From NCBI GenBank assembly GCA_903865705.1, contig CAIPKT010000133.1, positions 1 to 34,139 on the forward strand: 34,139 nt of DNA. The letters run 5' to 3'. Shown piece after piece: positions 15,668-24,986 of the stretch (position 1 is the first letter of the stretch; the number at the start of each line of letters is the position of its first letter). The notes below the pieces were generated by a model. It saw nothing but the letters and a program-made list of their open reading frames with translations, was not told the DNA's origin and ran no database searches. The stretch is from an uncultured Chlorobiaceae bacterium. GTDB lineage: Bacteria; Bacteroidota; Chlorobiia; Chlorobiales; Chlorobiaceae. The position numbers and the translations under genes are program-made.

Positions 15668-17206
15668 TTATCTGACTGATGAAAAGACCCATCCGACCAT
15701 ATTTTTGAAAAAACCGAGAGAGCCTTGAGCGCCAAGTTTATCAAAAGTCACCGCCAGCACTTTCGGGTAGCGCCAGGCAAGCCGTAGCATGACTACTGCA
15801 AGCTCCTCAATTTTCATTTCATCGCGAAACATGGCCTCACGGTAGTGCCGGGGAAGGTCGTCGAGCACAATCATCACATTGTTCATCAGGTCGTTGACAA
15901 AGTTTGGCTCATCGGTGGCTGCATTAAAGCACATGAATTTCATGAGATTGGCCATCGAAGCAACATTGGGCTCATAGGCGTTTATCTGTTCCAGATGTTT
16001 TTTCGACATGTTGTTCTCACTGAGCGCACGGTCGAGATCGGCTGTAAGATGATGAAGGTTGCGAACCATTGATCCAAAGCCGCAGAAGGTAAGCGGAGAG
16101 CCAAGTGATGCCGCGTCACCAAAAAGAATGATGCGGTCATCGGCAATCTCGCGTGTCCGGTTGAAGCCATCATGGCAAAAAGCAGGAATGATGCCGTAGA
16201 CAGGGCGATGAATAACAAAATCAGGGCCAGGCTTTTTGTACTCCGGCAGCGTTCGGAAGTAGGTCTCAAAAAGGCTGAGCAGTGATTTGTCGTTCTGGGA
16301 ATCGGCCTCATCATAAAAGAAAAGATAGGTAATATACTGCTTATCTTTGGCGGGAAAGCCTTCCCAGATAAGTTGGCGCCCTTTTCCGGAAGAAGTATCG
16401 GCCGGCCCCAAGCTGGCAAGAATTTCGCCGGTATCGAAATCAACGTTTTCAAAACCGGTGGCTATGGTGCCGACTGTCGGGCAGACATGGGTCTGGGGAA
16501 AGCCTTTGTTGAGCTGCATGGCGATTGGAGAAAGGATGCCCATGACATCGACCAGCACTTTTGCCTTGTACCAGAATGATTTGCCCTGACGATCTTCAAC
16601 CTCTACAACAATATGGTCATCAAACTGGTAACAGTTTGTGAAGGTGGTTTCAGCGAGAAGGGTGCTGCCCGCAACGGCCAGAACCCTCTCTTTTGCCAGA
16701 GCAAGCAGCATGTCGGCATCAACGGCGCAATCAAGCACATTTTCGATTGTCAGCCTTTTCTGGAGGCCGTCAGGCTGGTAAAACTCAACCCAGCCGGTTT
16801 TGTAGCGGTTGACAATGACTGAATCGACTTCGCTTTCGGTTAAAAGACCGATAGCTGACAAATTCAGCAGTTCATTCCTTGATATATTCCAGTCTCTGGT
16901 CGATTTGGCGGGAGTCTGGCGGTCAAAAACCATCACTTTCCGACCATACTTTTTCGCCATCACTCCCGCATGAAGCAGGCTGAGCGTTCCACCGGCATAA
17001 ACAAGATCATACTCACCGCTGATACGAGCCTCTTTGGGCATGCTGTCGCCTGCCATGATCACCTTCTGAACAGGCTGTTTCAATCTTTCCCAGTAACGGT
17101 CGAGCTCACTGATACTGTGCAGATGCCGCTCACCATCGGCAAGCGTTGAAAATGCTTGATAGAGATGGGGATGGGTGAGCCGGATTTGATCGAGTGTCGG
17201 GTGCAT
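15668..17206 (-). CDS. cruA: CruA-type lycopene cyclase (FAD-dependent)
   Basis: Flavoprotein of the CruA family, which cyclises lycopene in green sulfur bacteria (to gamma-carotene on the way to chlorobactene) and has homologues in cyanobacteria. 512 residues from ATG 17206. Dinucleotide-binding region: [20 protein letters not shown], with [10 protein letters not shown] in place of the usual GxGxxG, as in CruA; then [19 protein letters not shown] (conserved in the family), and [19 protein letters not shown], the FAD-phosphate site. The longer frame to 17299 overlaps lolD and is less likely. CruB, a close paralogue, cannot be fully excluded. It lies between lolD and ligA, with no other carotenoid gene adjacent. 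Confidence 0.82.
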   Translation of the reverse strand: MHPTLDQIRLTHPHLYQAFSTLADGERHLHSISELDRYWERLKQPVQKVIMAGDSMPKEARISGEYDLVYAGGTLSLLHAGVMAKKYGRKVMVFDRQTPAKSTRDWNISRNELLNLSAIGLLTESEVDSVIVNRYKTGWVEFYQPDGLQKRLTIENVLDCAVDADMLLALAKERVLAVAGSTLLAETTFTNCYQFDDHIVVEVEDRQGKSFWYKAKVLVDVMGILSPIAMQLNKGFPQTHVCPTVGTIATGFENVDFDTGEILASLGPADTSSGKGRQLIWEGFPAKDKQYITYLFFYDEADSQNDKSLLSLFETYFRTLPEYKKPGPDFVIHRPVYGIIPAFCHDGFNRTREIADDRIILFGDAASLGSPLTFCGFGSMVRNLHHLTADLDRALSENNMSKKHLEQINAYEPNVASMANLMKFMCFNAATDEPNFVNDLMNNVMIVLDDLPRHYREAMFRDEMKIEELAVVMLRLAWRYPKVLAVTFDKLGAQGSLGFFKNMVGWVFSSVR

Positions 17207-17228
17207 GAAAAAGTGTGTATAAAGGTTG

Positions 17229-17972
17229 TTAGTGTTGAGCCTGCGTGTCGGAAAGGGCAGGATGTTTTTCCATGGATCGCAAAGCATGATCGCTCTCAAT
17301 CTGCCCGTCTACCAGATTAATCCGCCGTCCCGCACGATTGGCAAACTCCTCATCGTGGGTAACAACTATAACCGTCTGATGCAGCTCACGGTTCAGGCGG
17401 TCAAAGAGTTGATAGACATTGTTTGCCGAGCGCGAATCAAGGTTACCGGTCGGCTCATCGCCAAGAAGTATTTTTGGTTCGTTGGCCAGTGCACGTGCAA
17501 TGGCAACCCGTTGCTGCTGGCCGCCGGAGAGCTGACTGGGCTTGTTGGTATACTTGTTCTGCATATCAACCATGTCGAGCAGCTTCATGGCCCGCTCCCT
17601 GATCTCTTTTCGGCTTCGGCGACCGTTGATCATCATCGGCATACTGACATTTTCGACAGCGTTGAACTCGGGCAGCAAAAAGTGAAACTGATAGATAAAG
17701 CCTATTTTTTCATTGCGGATACGGTTCATCTCCGTTTCAGTTTTTTCGGTAATCGCCTCTCCGTCAAGCCAAACCTTACCGGAGGTTGGCCTGTCAAGCC
17801 CTCCCATAATATAAAGCAGAGTTGACTTGCCGGAACCTGATGGTCCTGTAATTGAAACAAATTCCCCTGCGTTTATTTCCAGAGAGAGATTGGGAATGAT
17901 GGTTTGGCGGATAGCTTTGGAAAGACCAAGCTCCTTTCGAATATTTTCAAGCCGGAGAATCGTTTCAGCCAT
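17229..17972 (-). CDS. lolD: LolD-like lipoprotein-releasing ABC ATPase
   Basis: ATPase of the LolCDE/MacB type. Walker [10 protein letters not shown] (about residue 43), Q-loop [20 protein letters not shown] (the F.LLPEF.A.ENV form is typical of LolD), signature [11 protein letters not shown], Walker [15 protein letters not shown] and switch VVTHD. 247 residues. No permease gene is adjacent, so LolC/E must lie elsewhere. The product would sit on the inner face of the inner membrane and drive export of lipoproteins to the outer membrane. It starts the lolD-cruA-ligA-vanZ run. Confidence 0.82.
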   Translation of the reverse strand: MAETILRLENIRKELGLSKAIRQTIIPNLSLEINAGEFVSITGPSGSGKSTLLYIMGGLDRPTSGKVWLDGEAITEKTETEMNRIRNEKIGFIYQFHFLLPEFNAVENVSMPMMINGRRSRKEIRERAMKLLDMVDMQNKYTNKPSQLSGGQQQRVAIARALANEPKILLGDEPTGNLDSRSANNVYQLFDRLNRELHQTVIVVTHDEEFANRAGRRINLVDGQIESDHALRSMEKHPALSDTQAQH

Positions 17973-18154
17973 CAGTTACCACATTCATTGTTACTGGATT
18001 ACCCCGAGGGTCGGTGCCGTGAGCAACCTAAAAACTTCGACAACTTCTAACTTTAAGATATTATAACAAAAAAGGCTGAAAAAGGTGGGTGGTATTTGCC
18101 TTATGGTGCATATGAAATCAAATCAGGCTACGCCTTTGCCACATTTATGGATGT

Positions 18155-18267
18155 TCAGGCTCCGGAAAGCTGTTCTTCAATTTTGCTGAGTACACTCTGT
18201 GGCAACAGACCGTGAACCGGCTCGATAATGCGTTCACGGTGTTGCTTTGAAAACTGCCCTACGCGGT
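18155..18267 (-). pseudogene. Possible coding remnant downstream of acr3
   Basis: Minus-strand frame with no start codon: it follows a stop and reads FSKQHRERIIEPVHGLL, then PQSVLSKIEEQLSGA and a stop at 18155. The composition looks protein-like, and its frame differs from that of acr3, which ends at 18259. Family not recognised; it may be the tail of a decayed gene. Confidence 0.25.
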
Positions 18268-19308
18268 TTCAGTGAAGTATTTTCCTTTGAACCAGAGCGA
18301 GACATTGACCAGCGCAATCAGGGCTGGAACTTCAACCAGTGGGCCGATAACGGCGGCAAAGGCTTCGCCTGAATTGATGCCGAACGTGGCGACTGCCACA
18401 GCAATGGCAAGCTCGAAGTTGTTGCTTGCTGCGGTAAAGGCAAGCGTTGCGGTTTTGGAGTAGCCAGCGCCAAACTTGCGACCCATGTAAAAGGAGAGCA
18501 GGAACATGATCACAAAGTAGATCATGAGGGGAATGGCAATTCGCACCACATCAAATGGAATCTGGATGATAGAGCTTCCCTTCAGCGAGAACATCACGAC
18601 GATAGTAAAAAGAAGGGCTACGAGCGTCAGCGGGCTGATGCGGGGAATAAATTCAGCCTCATACCAATCCTTTCCTTTCAGACGCAAGAGGATAAAGCGG
18701 GTCAGAAAACCGGCGATAAAGGGAATGCCAAGGTAGATAAAGACTGACGCAGCGATATCGGCTATAGAGATATCAACAGCAAAGGAGGTGATTCCGAACC
18801 ACCTAGGCAGCACCGTCAGGAATATCCAGGCATAAAGCGGAAAGAAGAGCACCTGAAAAATCGAGTTGAAGGCGACAAGCCCGGCTGCATACTCCGTGTC
18901 TCCTTTGGCAAGATCATTCCAAACAATAACCATGGCGATACAGCGGGCAAGGCCAATCATGATGAGGCCCGCCATGTAGTGCGGCATGTCGGAAAGCAGA
19001 AGGACGGCGAGCACGAACATCAAAATCGGGCCGATTATCCAGTTCTGGACCAGTGAGAGTGCCAGCACGCGGGTGTTACGGAAAACGTCACCCAACTCTT
19101 CATACTTGACCTTTGCCAGAGGCGGGTACATCATGACGATAAGCCCGGCGGCGATCAGCATGTTTGTGGTGCCCGACTGAAAAAGGTTCCAGAAGCCTGG
19201 AATGGCGGGATAGAGCCAGCCGGAGAGCACGCCCACACCCATGGCAAGAAAAATCCAGAGCGTCAGATAGCGATCGAGGAACGACAACTGTTTTGTGGCA
19301 TTACTCAT
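18259..19308 (-). CDS. acr3: Arsenite efflux permease, ACR3 family
   Basis: Exports As(III) across the inner membrane. 349 residues with about ten hydrophobic helices starting at [20 protein letters not shown]. The conserved cysteine needed for arsenite transport is in [19 protein letters not shown], the family's hallmark; [15 protein letters not shown] is also conserved. It begins two bases after arsC ends, so both are made from the same transcript. Typical length for bacterial ACR3. Confidence 0.94.
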   Translation of the reverse strand: MSNATKQLSFLDRYLTLWIFLAMGVGVLSGWLYPAIPGFWNLFQSGTTNMLIAAGLIVMMYPPLAKVKYEELGDVFRNTRVLALSLVQNWIIGPILMFVLAVLLLSDMPHYMAGLIMIGLARCIAMVIVWNDLAKGDTEYAAGLVAFNSIFQVLFFPLYAWIFLTVLPRWFGITSFAVDISIADIAASVFIYLGIPFIAGFLTRFILLRLKGKDWYEAEFIPRISPLTLVALLFTIVVMFSLKGSSIIQIPFDVVRIAIPLMIYFVIMFLLSFYMGRKFGAGYSKTATLAFTAASNNFELAIAVAVATFGINSGEAFAAVIGPLVEVPALIALVNVSLWFKGKYFTETA

Positions 19309-19310
19309 CG

Positions 19311-19739
19311 TTATTTCCCGGTTAGATTCTCGTTATAAAACTGCCTGAAGCGCTGGTTGATTTCGTCACGGACGCGGCGAAATACGACAAGCTGCTCCTC
19401 TTTTGTTCCTTCTGCGTCTGCAGGGTCGTCAAAACCTATGTGCAAGCGGTGCTCTACTTTACCGGTAAAAACAGGGCAGGACTCATTGGCACCGTCGCAC
19501 ACCGTTATCACATAGTCGAATGCTTTTCCGAGAAATTCATCGACACTTTTCGGCATGTTCAGGCTGATATCGACCCACTCTTCACGCATTACCTGCACGG
19601 CAAGAGGATGAACCGCCGCAGCGGGTTTTGTGCCTGCGGAATGAACTTCAAGCGAACTGTCGAACGAACGGAGAAACCCTTCGGCCATTTGGCTGCGGCA
19701 GGAGTTTCCGGTACAGAGAATCAGGATTGATTTTTTCAT
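19311..19739 (-). CDS. arsC: Arsenate reductase, thioredoxin-coupled (LMW phosphatase fold)
   Basis: Reduces arsenate to arsenite for export by Acr3. 142 residues. P-loop CTGNSCRS (C9-x5-R15) near the N-terminus, plus C81 and C88 in [12 protein letters not shown], matching the three-cysteine relay (C10, C82, C89) of thioredoxin-linked ArsC proteins. The final Asp of the phosphatase-like fold appears in FDDPADAEG. The gene precedes acr3 and follows the permease gene after 124 bases. Confidence 0.95.
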   Translation of the reverse strand: MKKSILILCTGNSCRSQMAEGFLRSFDSSLEVHSAGTKPAAAVHPLAVQVMREEWVDISLNMPKSVDEFLGKAFDYVITVCDGANESCPVFTGKVEHRLHIGFDDPADAEGTKEEQLVVFRRVRDEINQRFRQFYNENLTGK

Positions 19740-19863
19740 TTCTTATTAATTGGTTTGAAACGCCATTACTTGACTGAACACACTCTTACAATGCCCCGAA
19801 AAAGCCTGTACAACGGTACCCCTGGATGCACATCCGGGGAGTTGATCATTTTCGGATTTTTAT

Positions 19864-20928
19864 TTATAAAACGAGATTAAAGACAAAGCCTACCAGCATG
19901 ATTCCCACCGCTACGACGCCGGCAAATACGGCAATAAGCTGAGGCTTCAACACCTTGCGAAGAATGATCATTTCAGGAGCTGACAGGGCGATGACGCTCA
20001 TCATGAAGGCCATCACCGTACCAAGGGCGGCGCCTTTGCCGAGCAGGGCCTGTACAACAGGAAGAATACCAGCGGCATTGGAATACATGGGGACGCCTAT
20101 CAGCACAGCAACGGGAACCGACCACCAGACACTTTTACCCATCAGTGACGCCATGAAATTTTCGGGGACGTAACCATGAATGCCCGCGCCGAGACCAACC
20201 CCGATAACAATATAAAGCCACACCTTGCCAACAATCTCACGAACGTGGCGGATACCTTCCTGTATCCGGAGGGGGACCATCATCGCCTCGTCCTCCACTT
20301 CGGCGGAAATCGTTCTCTCCTGCAGTTTCTGCACCCACTCTTCCAGATAGCGCTCCATGCGAAGCTTGCCTATAACCACGCCGGCAATGATGGCAACAGC
20401 AAGACCCATCCCCGAATAGAGCAAGGCAACCTTCCAGCCGAACATGCCGAAAAGCAGGGCCAGGGCAACCTCATTAATCATCGGCGCTGAAATCAGGAAC
20501 GAAAAAGTGACGCCCAACGGCACACCCGCCTGCAGAAAACCGATGAAAAGCGGTACCGCAGAGCAGGAGCAGAAGGGCGTTACAATGCCAAGACAAGCCG
20601 CCATAACGTTTCCTACCCCGGTACGCCGACCTGAAAGCAATGCCCGGGTACGCTCGGCCGAAATAAAGGTGTGGACTATTCCCATCAGAAAGACCACGGC
20701 GGTGAGGAGCAACAGAACCTTGGGTACCTCGTAGATAAAAAAGTAGAGGGCTTCGCCGAAACGGTTGGCGCGGCTGATCCCCGAAAGATGAAGCAGCATA
20801 CCGGCACACCACTCAAGGTTACTGTACAAAAGAACCCACAGCACCGTGGCAATAAAAACACCGGAGAGCCACTTGACATTTTCAGACCCTGATGCCATGA
20901 GGGATTGTTTCCGAGAACCTTGAGTCAT
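19864..20928 (-). CDS. ArsP-like permease (DUF318)
   Basis: A 354-residue membrane protein with about eight helices. The signature GIVTPFCSCSAVPLFIGFLQAG, with the vicinal cysteine-serine-cysteine group, then FLISAPMINEVAL, is typical of the DUF318/ArsP permease family, some members of which export trivalent organoarsenicals. The second half repeats the fold (GVPMYSNAAGILPVVQALLGKG). It lies between a thioredoxin-like gene and arsC, a common grouping with ArsR. Substrate here is inferred; it could also be a general permease of thiol-reactive metals. Confidence 0.83.
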   Translation of the reverse strand: MTQGSRKQSLMASGSENVKWLSGVFIATVLWVLLYSNLEWCAGMLLHLSGISRANRFGEALYFFIYEVPKVLLLLTAVVFLMGIVHTFISAERTRALLSGRRTGVGNVMAACLGIVTPFCSCSAVPLFIGFLQAGVPLGVTFSFLISAPMINEVALALLFGMFGWKVALLYSGMGLAVAIIAGVVIGKLRMERYLEEWVQKLQERTISAEVEDEAMMVPLRIQEGIRHVREIVGKVWLYIVIGVGLGAGIHGYVPENFMASLMGKSVWWSVPVAVLIGVPMYSNAAGILPVVQALLGKGAALGTVMAFMMSVIALSAPEMIILRKVLKPQLIAVFAGVVAVGIMLVGFVFNLVL

Positions 20929-21030
20929 ATTTCAATGCTTTTGCTTATCCGCTTATTCAAACCTTTTCCAGCTTTTTCAATATCTCTTTGAAGGAGGCAC
21001 GATACAAACAAGGTATCGCCGCCGCTTTCT

Positions 21031-21330
21031 TTAACAGCAGCAGCCTGAACCGCCATTGGATTTGCTGCCATGAGAACCGCAGCAGCCTTGTGGTTTTGCG
21101 GTCAGCAGCTCTTTAATCTCGTCATGAGAAGGAACCCGACCTTTGCAGAGAACCTGCTCATCAACAACAAGCGCCGGAGTCGAAATCACGTTATAGGCCA
21201 TGATCTGCTGAATGTCCTCGACTTTTTCAACCGAAGCGTTAATTCCTTCTGCGGCAATAACGGCTTTTACGGCTTCTACAAGCTGATTGCATGATGCACA
21301 GCCGCTCCCAAGAATTTTAACTTTTTTCAT
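21031..21330 (-). CDS. Thioredoxin-like small protein with cysteine-rich tail
   Basis: A 99-residue thioredoxin-fold protein (redox-active disulfide protein 2 type). Active site CASC in KILGSGCASCNQLVEAV, cis-proline region VISTPALVVDEQV, and a C-terminal tail CCGSHGSKSNGGSGCCC with two cysteine clusters that could bind arsenite or another soft metal. It is the first gene of the ars operon, with an ArsR-box candidate 22 bases upstream of its start. Such proteins are often found beside DUF318 permeases. A role as electron donor or metallochaperone is inference. Confidence 0.83.
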   Translation of the reverse strand: MKKVKILGSGCASCNQLVEAVKAVIAAEGINASVEKVEDIQQIMAYNVISTPALVVDEQVLCKGRVPSHDEIKELLTAKPQGCCGSHGSKSNGGSGCCC

Positions 21331-21351
21331 TGTGTTTTATTATTTATGTGT

Positions 21352-21371
21352 TTATCGCAAATGAACGATTA
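21352..21371. promoter_or_regulatory. Candidate ArsR operator 1 (before thioredoxin gene)
   Basis: TTATCGCAAATGAACGATTA, containing ATCG and CGAT arms. It matches the site upstream of arsR at 16 of 20 positions and lies 22 bases before the start codon at 21330. Confidence 0.6.
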
Positions 21372-21446
21372 TTTAACAGGGTACAAACAATTTCAAACCC
21401 TTTGCTGCAAGCATTTCGTAACATCGGGGATTCAAACAAACGTGGC

Positions 21447-21782
21447 TCATCGGCACTCACACCTGCAGGTCAAATCAGCATTAAAAAAACCCCCAAGAAG
21501 AGTTGAGGCCGTTAACCAAGTCTCCAGATTGATACAGTACCGCACCTTCGGAGGATTGATTTCACCCTGAATCAACCCTGCTTCAAGCAGCGCCTTGAGA
21601 TGCTGCGAAATCGTTGACTGCGCCATGGGAATAATTTCAGTCAACTCACCCGTAAAGCAACATTGGCGACTGGCAAGCAACTTTAATATTTTAATTCGCA
21701 CCGGATGGCTGATAGCCTTGGCAATTGAAGCCATGATCTGCTCTTCCCCACTATACTCCACCGCCGACAACGTTCTTTTCAT
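21447..21782 (-). CDS. arsR: ArsR-family metalloid-responsive repressor
   Basis: A 111-residue winged helix-turn-helix repressor. Family features: AISHPVRIKILKLLASRQCCFTGELTE, then IPMAQSTISQHLKALLEAGLI (recognition helix), then a beta wing with GEINPPKVRYCI. Cysteine pairs CC (41, 42) and the C-terminal CRCECR could be metalloid ligands. ATG at 21782 is chosen because AGGAAGG lies upstream; the frame extends to 21911 and an ATG at 21809 lies in the operator, so those are less likely. It is on the same strand as the ars operon, 76 bases upstream of the operator of the thioredoxin gene. Derepression by As(III) is expected for the family. Confidence 0.9.
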   Translation of the reverse strand: MKRTLSAVEYSGEEQIMASIAKAISHPVRIKILKLLASRQCCFTGELTEIIPMAQSTISQHLKALLEAGLIQGEINPPKVRYCINLETWLTASTLLGGFFNADLTCRCECR

Positions 21783-21805
21783 AACCGACCTTCCTTTATC
21801 ATTGT

Positions 21806-21825
21806 TCATCGTAAATGTACGATAA
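21806..21825. promoter_or_regulatory. Candidate ArsR operator 2 (autoregulation)
   Basis: TCATCGTAAATGTACGATAA: inverted arms ATCGT and ACGAT around AAATGT. It lies 24 bases before the arsR start codon, nearly the same distance as site 1 from its gene. Confidence 0.62.
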
Positions 21826-21946
21826 ATGCAACATAAAAAAAAGAGAAATAATCTATCCGCAATGAATGAGCGGCAAGGATGATCAATTCTGTTCCTCCAG
21901 TTCAGTATCATTTACTTTAAAAAGCCTTTTCAAGGAAGAGAAAAAC

Positions 21947-21970
21947 CGTTATATTCGACACTGCATAACG
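21947..21970. promoter_or_regulatory. ModE-type box upstream of modABC
   Basis: CGTTATATT, eight bases, CATAACG. This is the pattern I recall for the ModE operator of enterobacterial mod genes (CGTTATATT-N8-CATAACG). It is about 410 bases before modA. A weaker similar sequence, CGAAATATA then eight bases then TATAACG, lies at 22235-22257, closer to modA. No modE gene is in the window. Confidence 0.5.
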
Positions 21971-22380
21971 CATCAAAAAGCGATTTAATAACTAACCCCG
22001 GATGACGCAGACAAAGGACTATTCCGCAACAAAAACAGGCAAAGAAACATTATAGTTCTAAATAAATAAGGTGAGGCGCCTATAAATCCTAATTAATTTA
22101 TTATTATGCATTAATGGACAGCAGTAATAAAAACTTTCTAAACGAAGATCACTCAACTGCAACCAGTGGCTAACTTTTGCCTGTTGTTGCCAATTTCTGA
22201 GGTTTCGGCGTCATGCAAGTATTTTTTTGCGCCTCGAAATATACTTAATGCTATAACGATCAAAACAGCATAATCATGCTTTATCATCTGCCTGACAGCG
22301 ATATCGAACGGTTTTTTCAGGAGGAGTGGCTAACGCAGCGAGTTTCAATTTCCAGCTTACAACTATTAATATTCATAGCG
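21971..22380. other. Long leader between arsR and modA
   Basis: About 400 bases with no supported gene. A plus-strand frame opens at 22276 in phase with modA but begins without family similarity before the signal peptide. The stretch holds a degenerate ModE-like repeat at 22235-22257. I do not recognise a molybdenum-cofactor riboswitch, though the length leaves room for one. Confidence 0.45.
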
Positions 22381-23130
22381 ATGATTCGATCAATAAAACG
22401 AATTACCATCCTCTGTTTTGCATTCTTGACCATTGCTGTTCCAGGAATGGCCGGAGAGCTGAACCTTTCTGTTGCCGCAAGCATGAAAGAGGTTATCAAT
22501 GAGCTGAGCGCGAGTTACCAGGCAAAGCATCCTGCCACGGTTTTTATTAAAAATTTTGGCCCATCGGGAACGCTTGCCGGCCAGATTGAAAACGGCGCAC
22601 CGGTTGACCTGTTTATTGCCGCAAACAACCAGTGGATGGATTATCTGAAAAAGAAATATCTTGTGGACGGTGACAACGCAAAGATGCTTGCTTACAACTC
22701 GCTGGTTTTTGCCGGAACAACCACAAAACAGGTCGCATCAATGAAAGACCTGCTGAAACTCGACAAGATTGCCCTTGGCAGCCCGAAGAGTGTCCCCGCA
22801 GGTGAGTATGCGATGGCCGCCATGACAAAAGCAGGCATTGCCTCCAAAATGGCAGGAAAGCTTGTGATGGCCAAGGATGTCAGGGAGTGCCTTATGTATG
22901 CCGAGCTTGGCGAGGTCGATGGCGGATTTGTATACCTCACCGATGCCATGCTGGCGCAAAAAGCAAAACTGCTTTTTGTGGTACCGCAAAAACTCTATCC
23001 AAGGGTGACCTACCCGATGGCGTTGACGGTAAAGGCGACACAAAACGAGGAGGCAAAGGCCTTCTATCTCTTCCTGCAGAGTGCTGAGGCAAAATTGGTT
23101 CTCCGCAAATACGGCTTTATCCTCAAATAA
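22381..23130 (+). CDS. modA: Molybdate-binding periplasmic protein ModA
   Basis: Captures molybdate/tungstate for the ModBC transporter. From ATG 22381 the protein starts with a signal peptide (basic IRSIKR, hydrophobic ITILCFAFLTIAVPGMAG) and continues ELNLSVAASMKEVINELSA, the oxyanion-binding serine region. FGPSGTLAGQIENGAPVDLFIAAN and GSPKSVPAGEYA are family motifs. 249 residues. The longer frame from 22276 puts about 35 residues before the signal peptide and is rejected. First gene of modABC. Confidence 0.93.
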   Translation: MIRSIKRITILCFAFLTIAVPGMAGELNLSVAASMKEVINELSASYQAKHPATVFIKNFGPSGTLAGQIENGAPVDLFIAANNQWMDYLKKKYLVDGDNAKMLAYNSLVFAGTTTKQVASMKDLLKLDKIALGSPKSVPAGEYAMAAMTKAGIASKMAGKLVMAKDVRECLMYAELGEVDGGFVYLTDAMLAQKAKLLFVVPQKLYPRVTYPMALTVKATQNEEAKAFYLFLQSAEAKLVLRKYGFILK

Positions 23131-23166
23131 GAACGACATGGAATACAGAAATACCATTAAGGCTTT

Positions 23167-23853
23167 ATGAGGCTGACACCTGAAGATATCATCGCCATTG
23201 GACTGTCGATGAAAGTTGCGCTGACGGCGACGGCACTTTCGTTGCCGCTAGGTTTTGCCGTGGCCTGGCTGATCGTTTTCAAGCCGTTCAGGGGCAAAGT
23301 ATTGCTCGAAGTTTTTGTCAATCTTCCGCTGACTCTGCCCCCGGTTGTCATCGGCTATTTTTTGCTGCTGACCCTCGGGAAAAACGGCTGGCTCGGCCAC
23401 CTGCTTGCAGAATCGGGAATACGACTCATCTTTACCTGGAAAGCGGCTGTTATTGCCTCGGCAACGGTCGGGTTTCCGCTTCTGGTACGCTCCATCCGCC
23501 TCGGTATGGAGTCGATCGACCGGCAACTGATTGCGGCGTCACGCAGCCTTGGCGCACACTGGTACGATACCCTTTTGACCATCATTCTGCCACTTTCTCT
23601 GAGGGGAATTCTGGCCGGCTCATCGCTGATGTTTGCCCGAAGCCTTGGTGAATTCGGAGCCACCATCATTGTTGCCGGCAATATTCCGGGAGTAACGCAA
23701 ACGATACCACTGGCCATTTATGACTATGCCAGTTCTCCCTCAAGCACCACCATGGCCCTCTCGCTCTGCCTGGTGTCGGTGATTATTTCGGTCACCGTAC
23801 TTTTTCTGCATGAACTGCTTAGCCGCAAACTTGACCGGAGCCGTGCATTGTGA
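23167..23853 (+). CDS. modB: Molybdate ABC transporter permease ModB
   Basis: Inner-membrane channel of the molybdate importer. 228 residues with five to six helices; VNLPLTLPPVVIGYFLLL and RSLGEFGATIIVAGNIPG (the EAA-type coupling region and the typical ModB end) are clearly visible, as is AASRSLGAHWYDTLLTIILPLS, the EAA loop. It starts 36 bases after modA and its stop overlaps the modC GTG start by four bases (GTGA). Confidence 0.95.
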   Translation: MRLTPEDIIAIGLSMKVALTATALSLPLGFAVAWLIVFKPFRGKVLLEVFVNLPLTLPPVVIGYFLLLTLGKNGWLGHLLAESGIRLIFTWKAAVIASATVGFPLLVRSIRLGMESIDRQLIAASRSLGAHWYDTLLTIILPLSLRGILAGSSLMFARSLGEFGATIIVAGNIPGVTQTIPLAIYDYASSPSSTTMALSLCLVSVIISVTVLFLHELLSRKLDRSRAL

Positions 23854-24905
23854 AGCTGCATATCGACATCGAAAAAAAACTTGGCGACTTCTGTCTGCAG
23901 GTAAAGACTGATATTTCAGGCGAGCGGACAGGTATTTTCGGTGAGTCGGGCAGCGGCAAGTCAACGCTGGTGCATCTCATTTCGGGCCTCATGGTACCGG
24001 ATAAAGGGGTGATTACGCTTGACGGTGAGGAGCTGTTCTGCAGCCGGAAAAAGATCAATCTTGCGTCGGAGAGGCGGCGCATTGACATTGTTTTTCAGCA
24101 AGCAATGCTTTTCCCCCACATGAACGTCAAAGCCAACCTGTTGTATGGCTACAAACGGTGCCGGCCGGATAACCGGCGCATCAAGGCGGATGCGCTTGTT
24201 GATCTGCTTCAGCTGCAGCCTCTTCTGGAGCGAGGCGTTGATAATCTTTCAGGGGGGGAAAAACAGCGGGTCGCTCTCGGCAGAGCCGTTCTTGCGAACC
24301 CGCGTCTCCTGCTTATGGATGAGCCACTGTCGGCACTTGATGATACCCTTCGGTTCCAGATCATTCCCTATCTGAGGAGTGTCAGCGAAAAGTTCGGGAT
24401 TCCCTATCTTTTTATTTCGCATTCACTGACTGAGATGCAATTGATGACCGACCATATTCTGGAAATCAAAAATGGCCGATCTTTTGACGAAACAACACCT
24501 GAGCAGCTTGCCCGAAACAGGATGGCACAAAGTCCGAACGGCTATCTCAATCTGCTCCGCCTTTCGAGCCCGCGACATGAAAATGGCCTTTGTGCTTACC
24601 GGTGGGGTAAAAACACTCTGCTTGTTTCCACTGGAGAGCAGGCAGGAGAGGCACTGTTTGAGCTCTCTTCACGTGAAATCATCCTTTTTAAAAAGCATCC
24701 TGAGGCAATAAGCGCCCGGAACCTTTTGGAGTGTAGGGTTACAGAGATGTTTGAGTCGGACGGCAGAATCGGCGTTGTGCTTTTGGTGAACGGCGAAAAA
24801 CTTGTTGCTGAAATTGTCCGCTCAGCCGCCGATGAGCTCAATATTACGCCCCGTTCTACCCTTTTTGCTGCAATCAAGGCCTCGTCATTCAGGGTACTCG
24901 GATAA
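23850..24905 (+). CDS. modC: Molybdate ABC transporter ATPase ModC
   Basis: ATPase of the importer, 351 residues. Walker A GESGSGKST, Q-loop DIVFQQAMLFPHMNV, signature NLSGGEKQRVALGRAVL, Walker B LLLMDEPLSALDD and switch FISHSL. The C-terminal part (LLECRVTEMFESDGRIGVVLL ... LFAAIKASSFRVLG) is a TOBE/Mop domain that binds molybdate. Starts with GTG overlapping modB. Confidence 0.95.
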   Translation: MKLHIDIEKKLGDFCLQVKTDISGERTGIFGESGSGKSTLVHLISGLMVPDKGVITLDGEELFCSRKKINLASERRRIDIVFQQAMLFPHMNVKANLLYGYKRCRPDNRRIKADALVDLLQLQPLLERGVDNLSGGEKQRVALGRAVLANPRLLLMDEPLSALDDTLRFQIIPYLRSVSEKFGIPYLFISHSLTEMQLMTDHILEIKNGRSFDETTPEQLARNRMAQSPNGYLNLLRLSSPRHENGLCAYRWGKNTLLVSTGEQAGEALFELSSREIILFKKHPEAISARNLLECRVTEMFESDGRIGVVLLVNGEKLVAEIVRSAADELNITPRSTLFAAIKASSFRVLG

Positions 24906-24986
24906 CTTCCAGCTCCCGGCTTTCAACTTTTAATGCCGCGTTCATGTTCAAGAAATGAGCAAAAAAAACTATAAACTGTTGCAAAG

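Noticed and set aside
19816-19846. CCCCTGGAT...ATCCGGGG hairpin between permease gene and arsC as terminator
   Set aside because: No T-run on the minus strand after the stem; it may be a processing or attenuation structure, but that cannot be shown.
22276-22380. N-terminal extension of ModA
   Set aside because: It would place 35 residues before a clear signal peptide.
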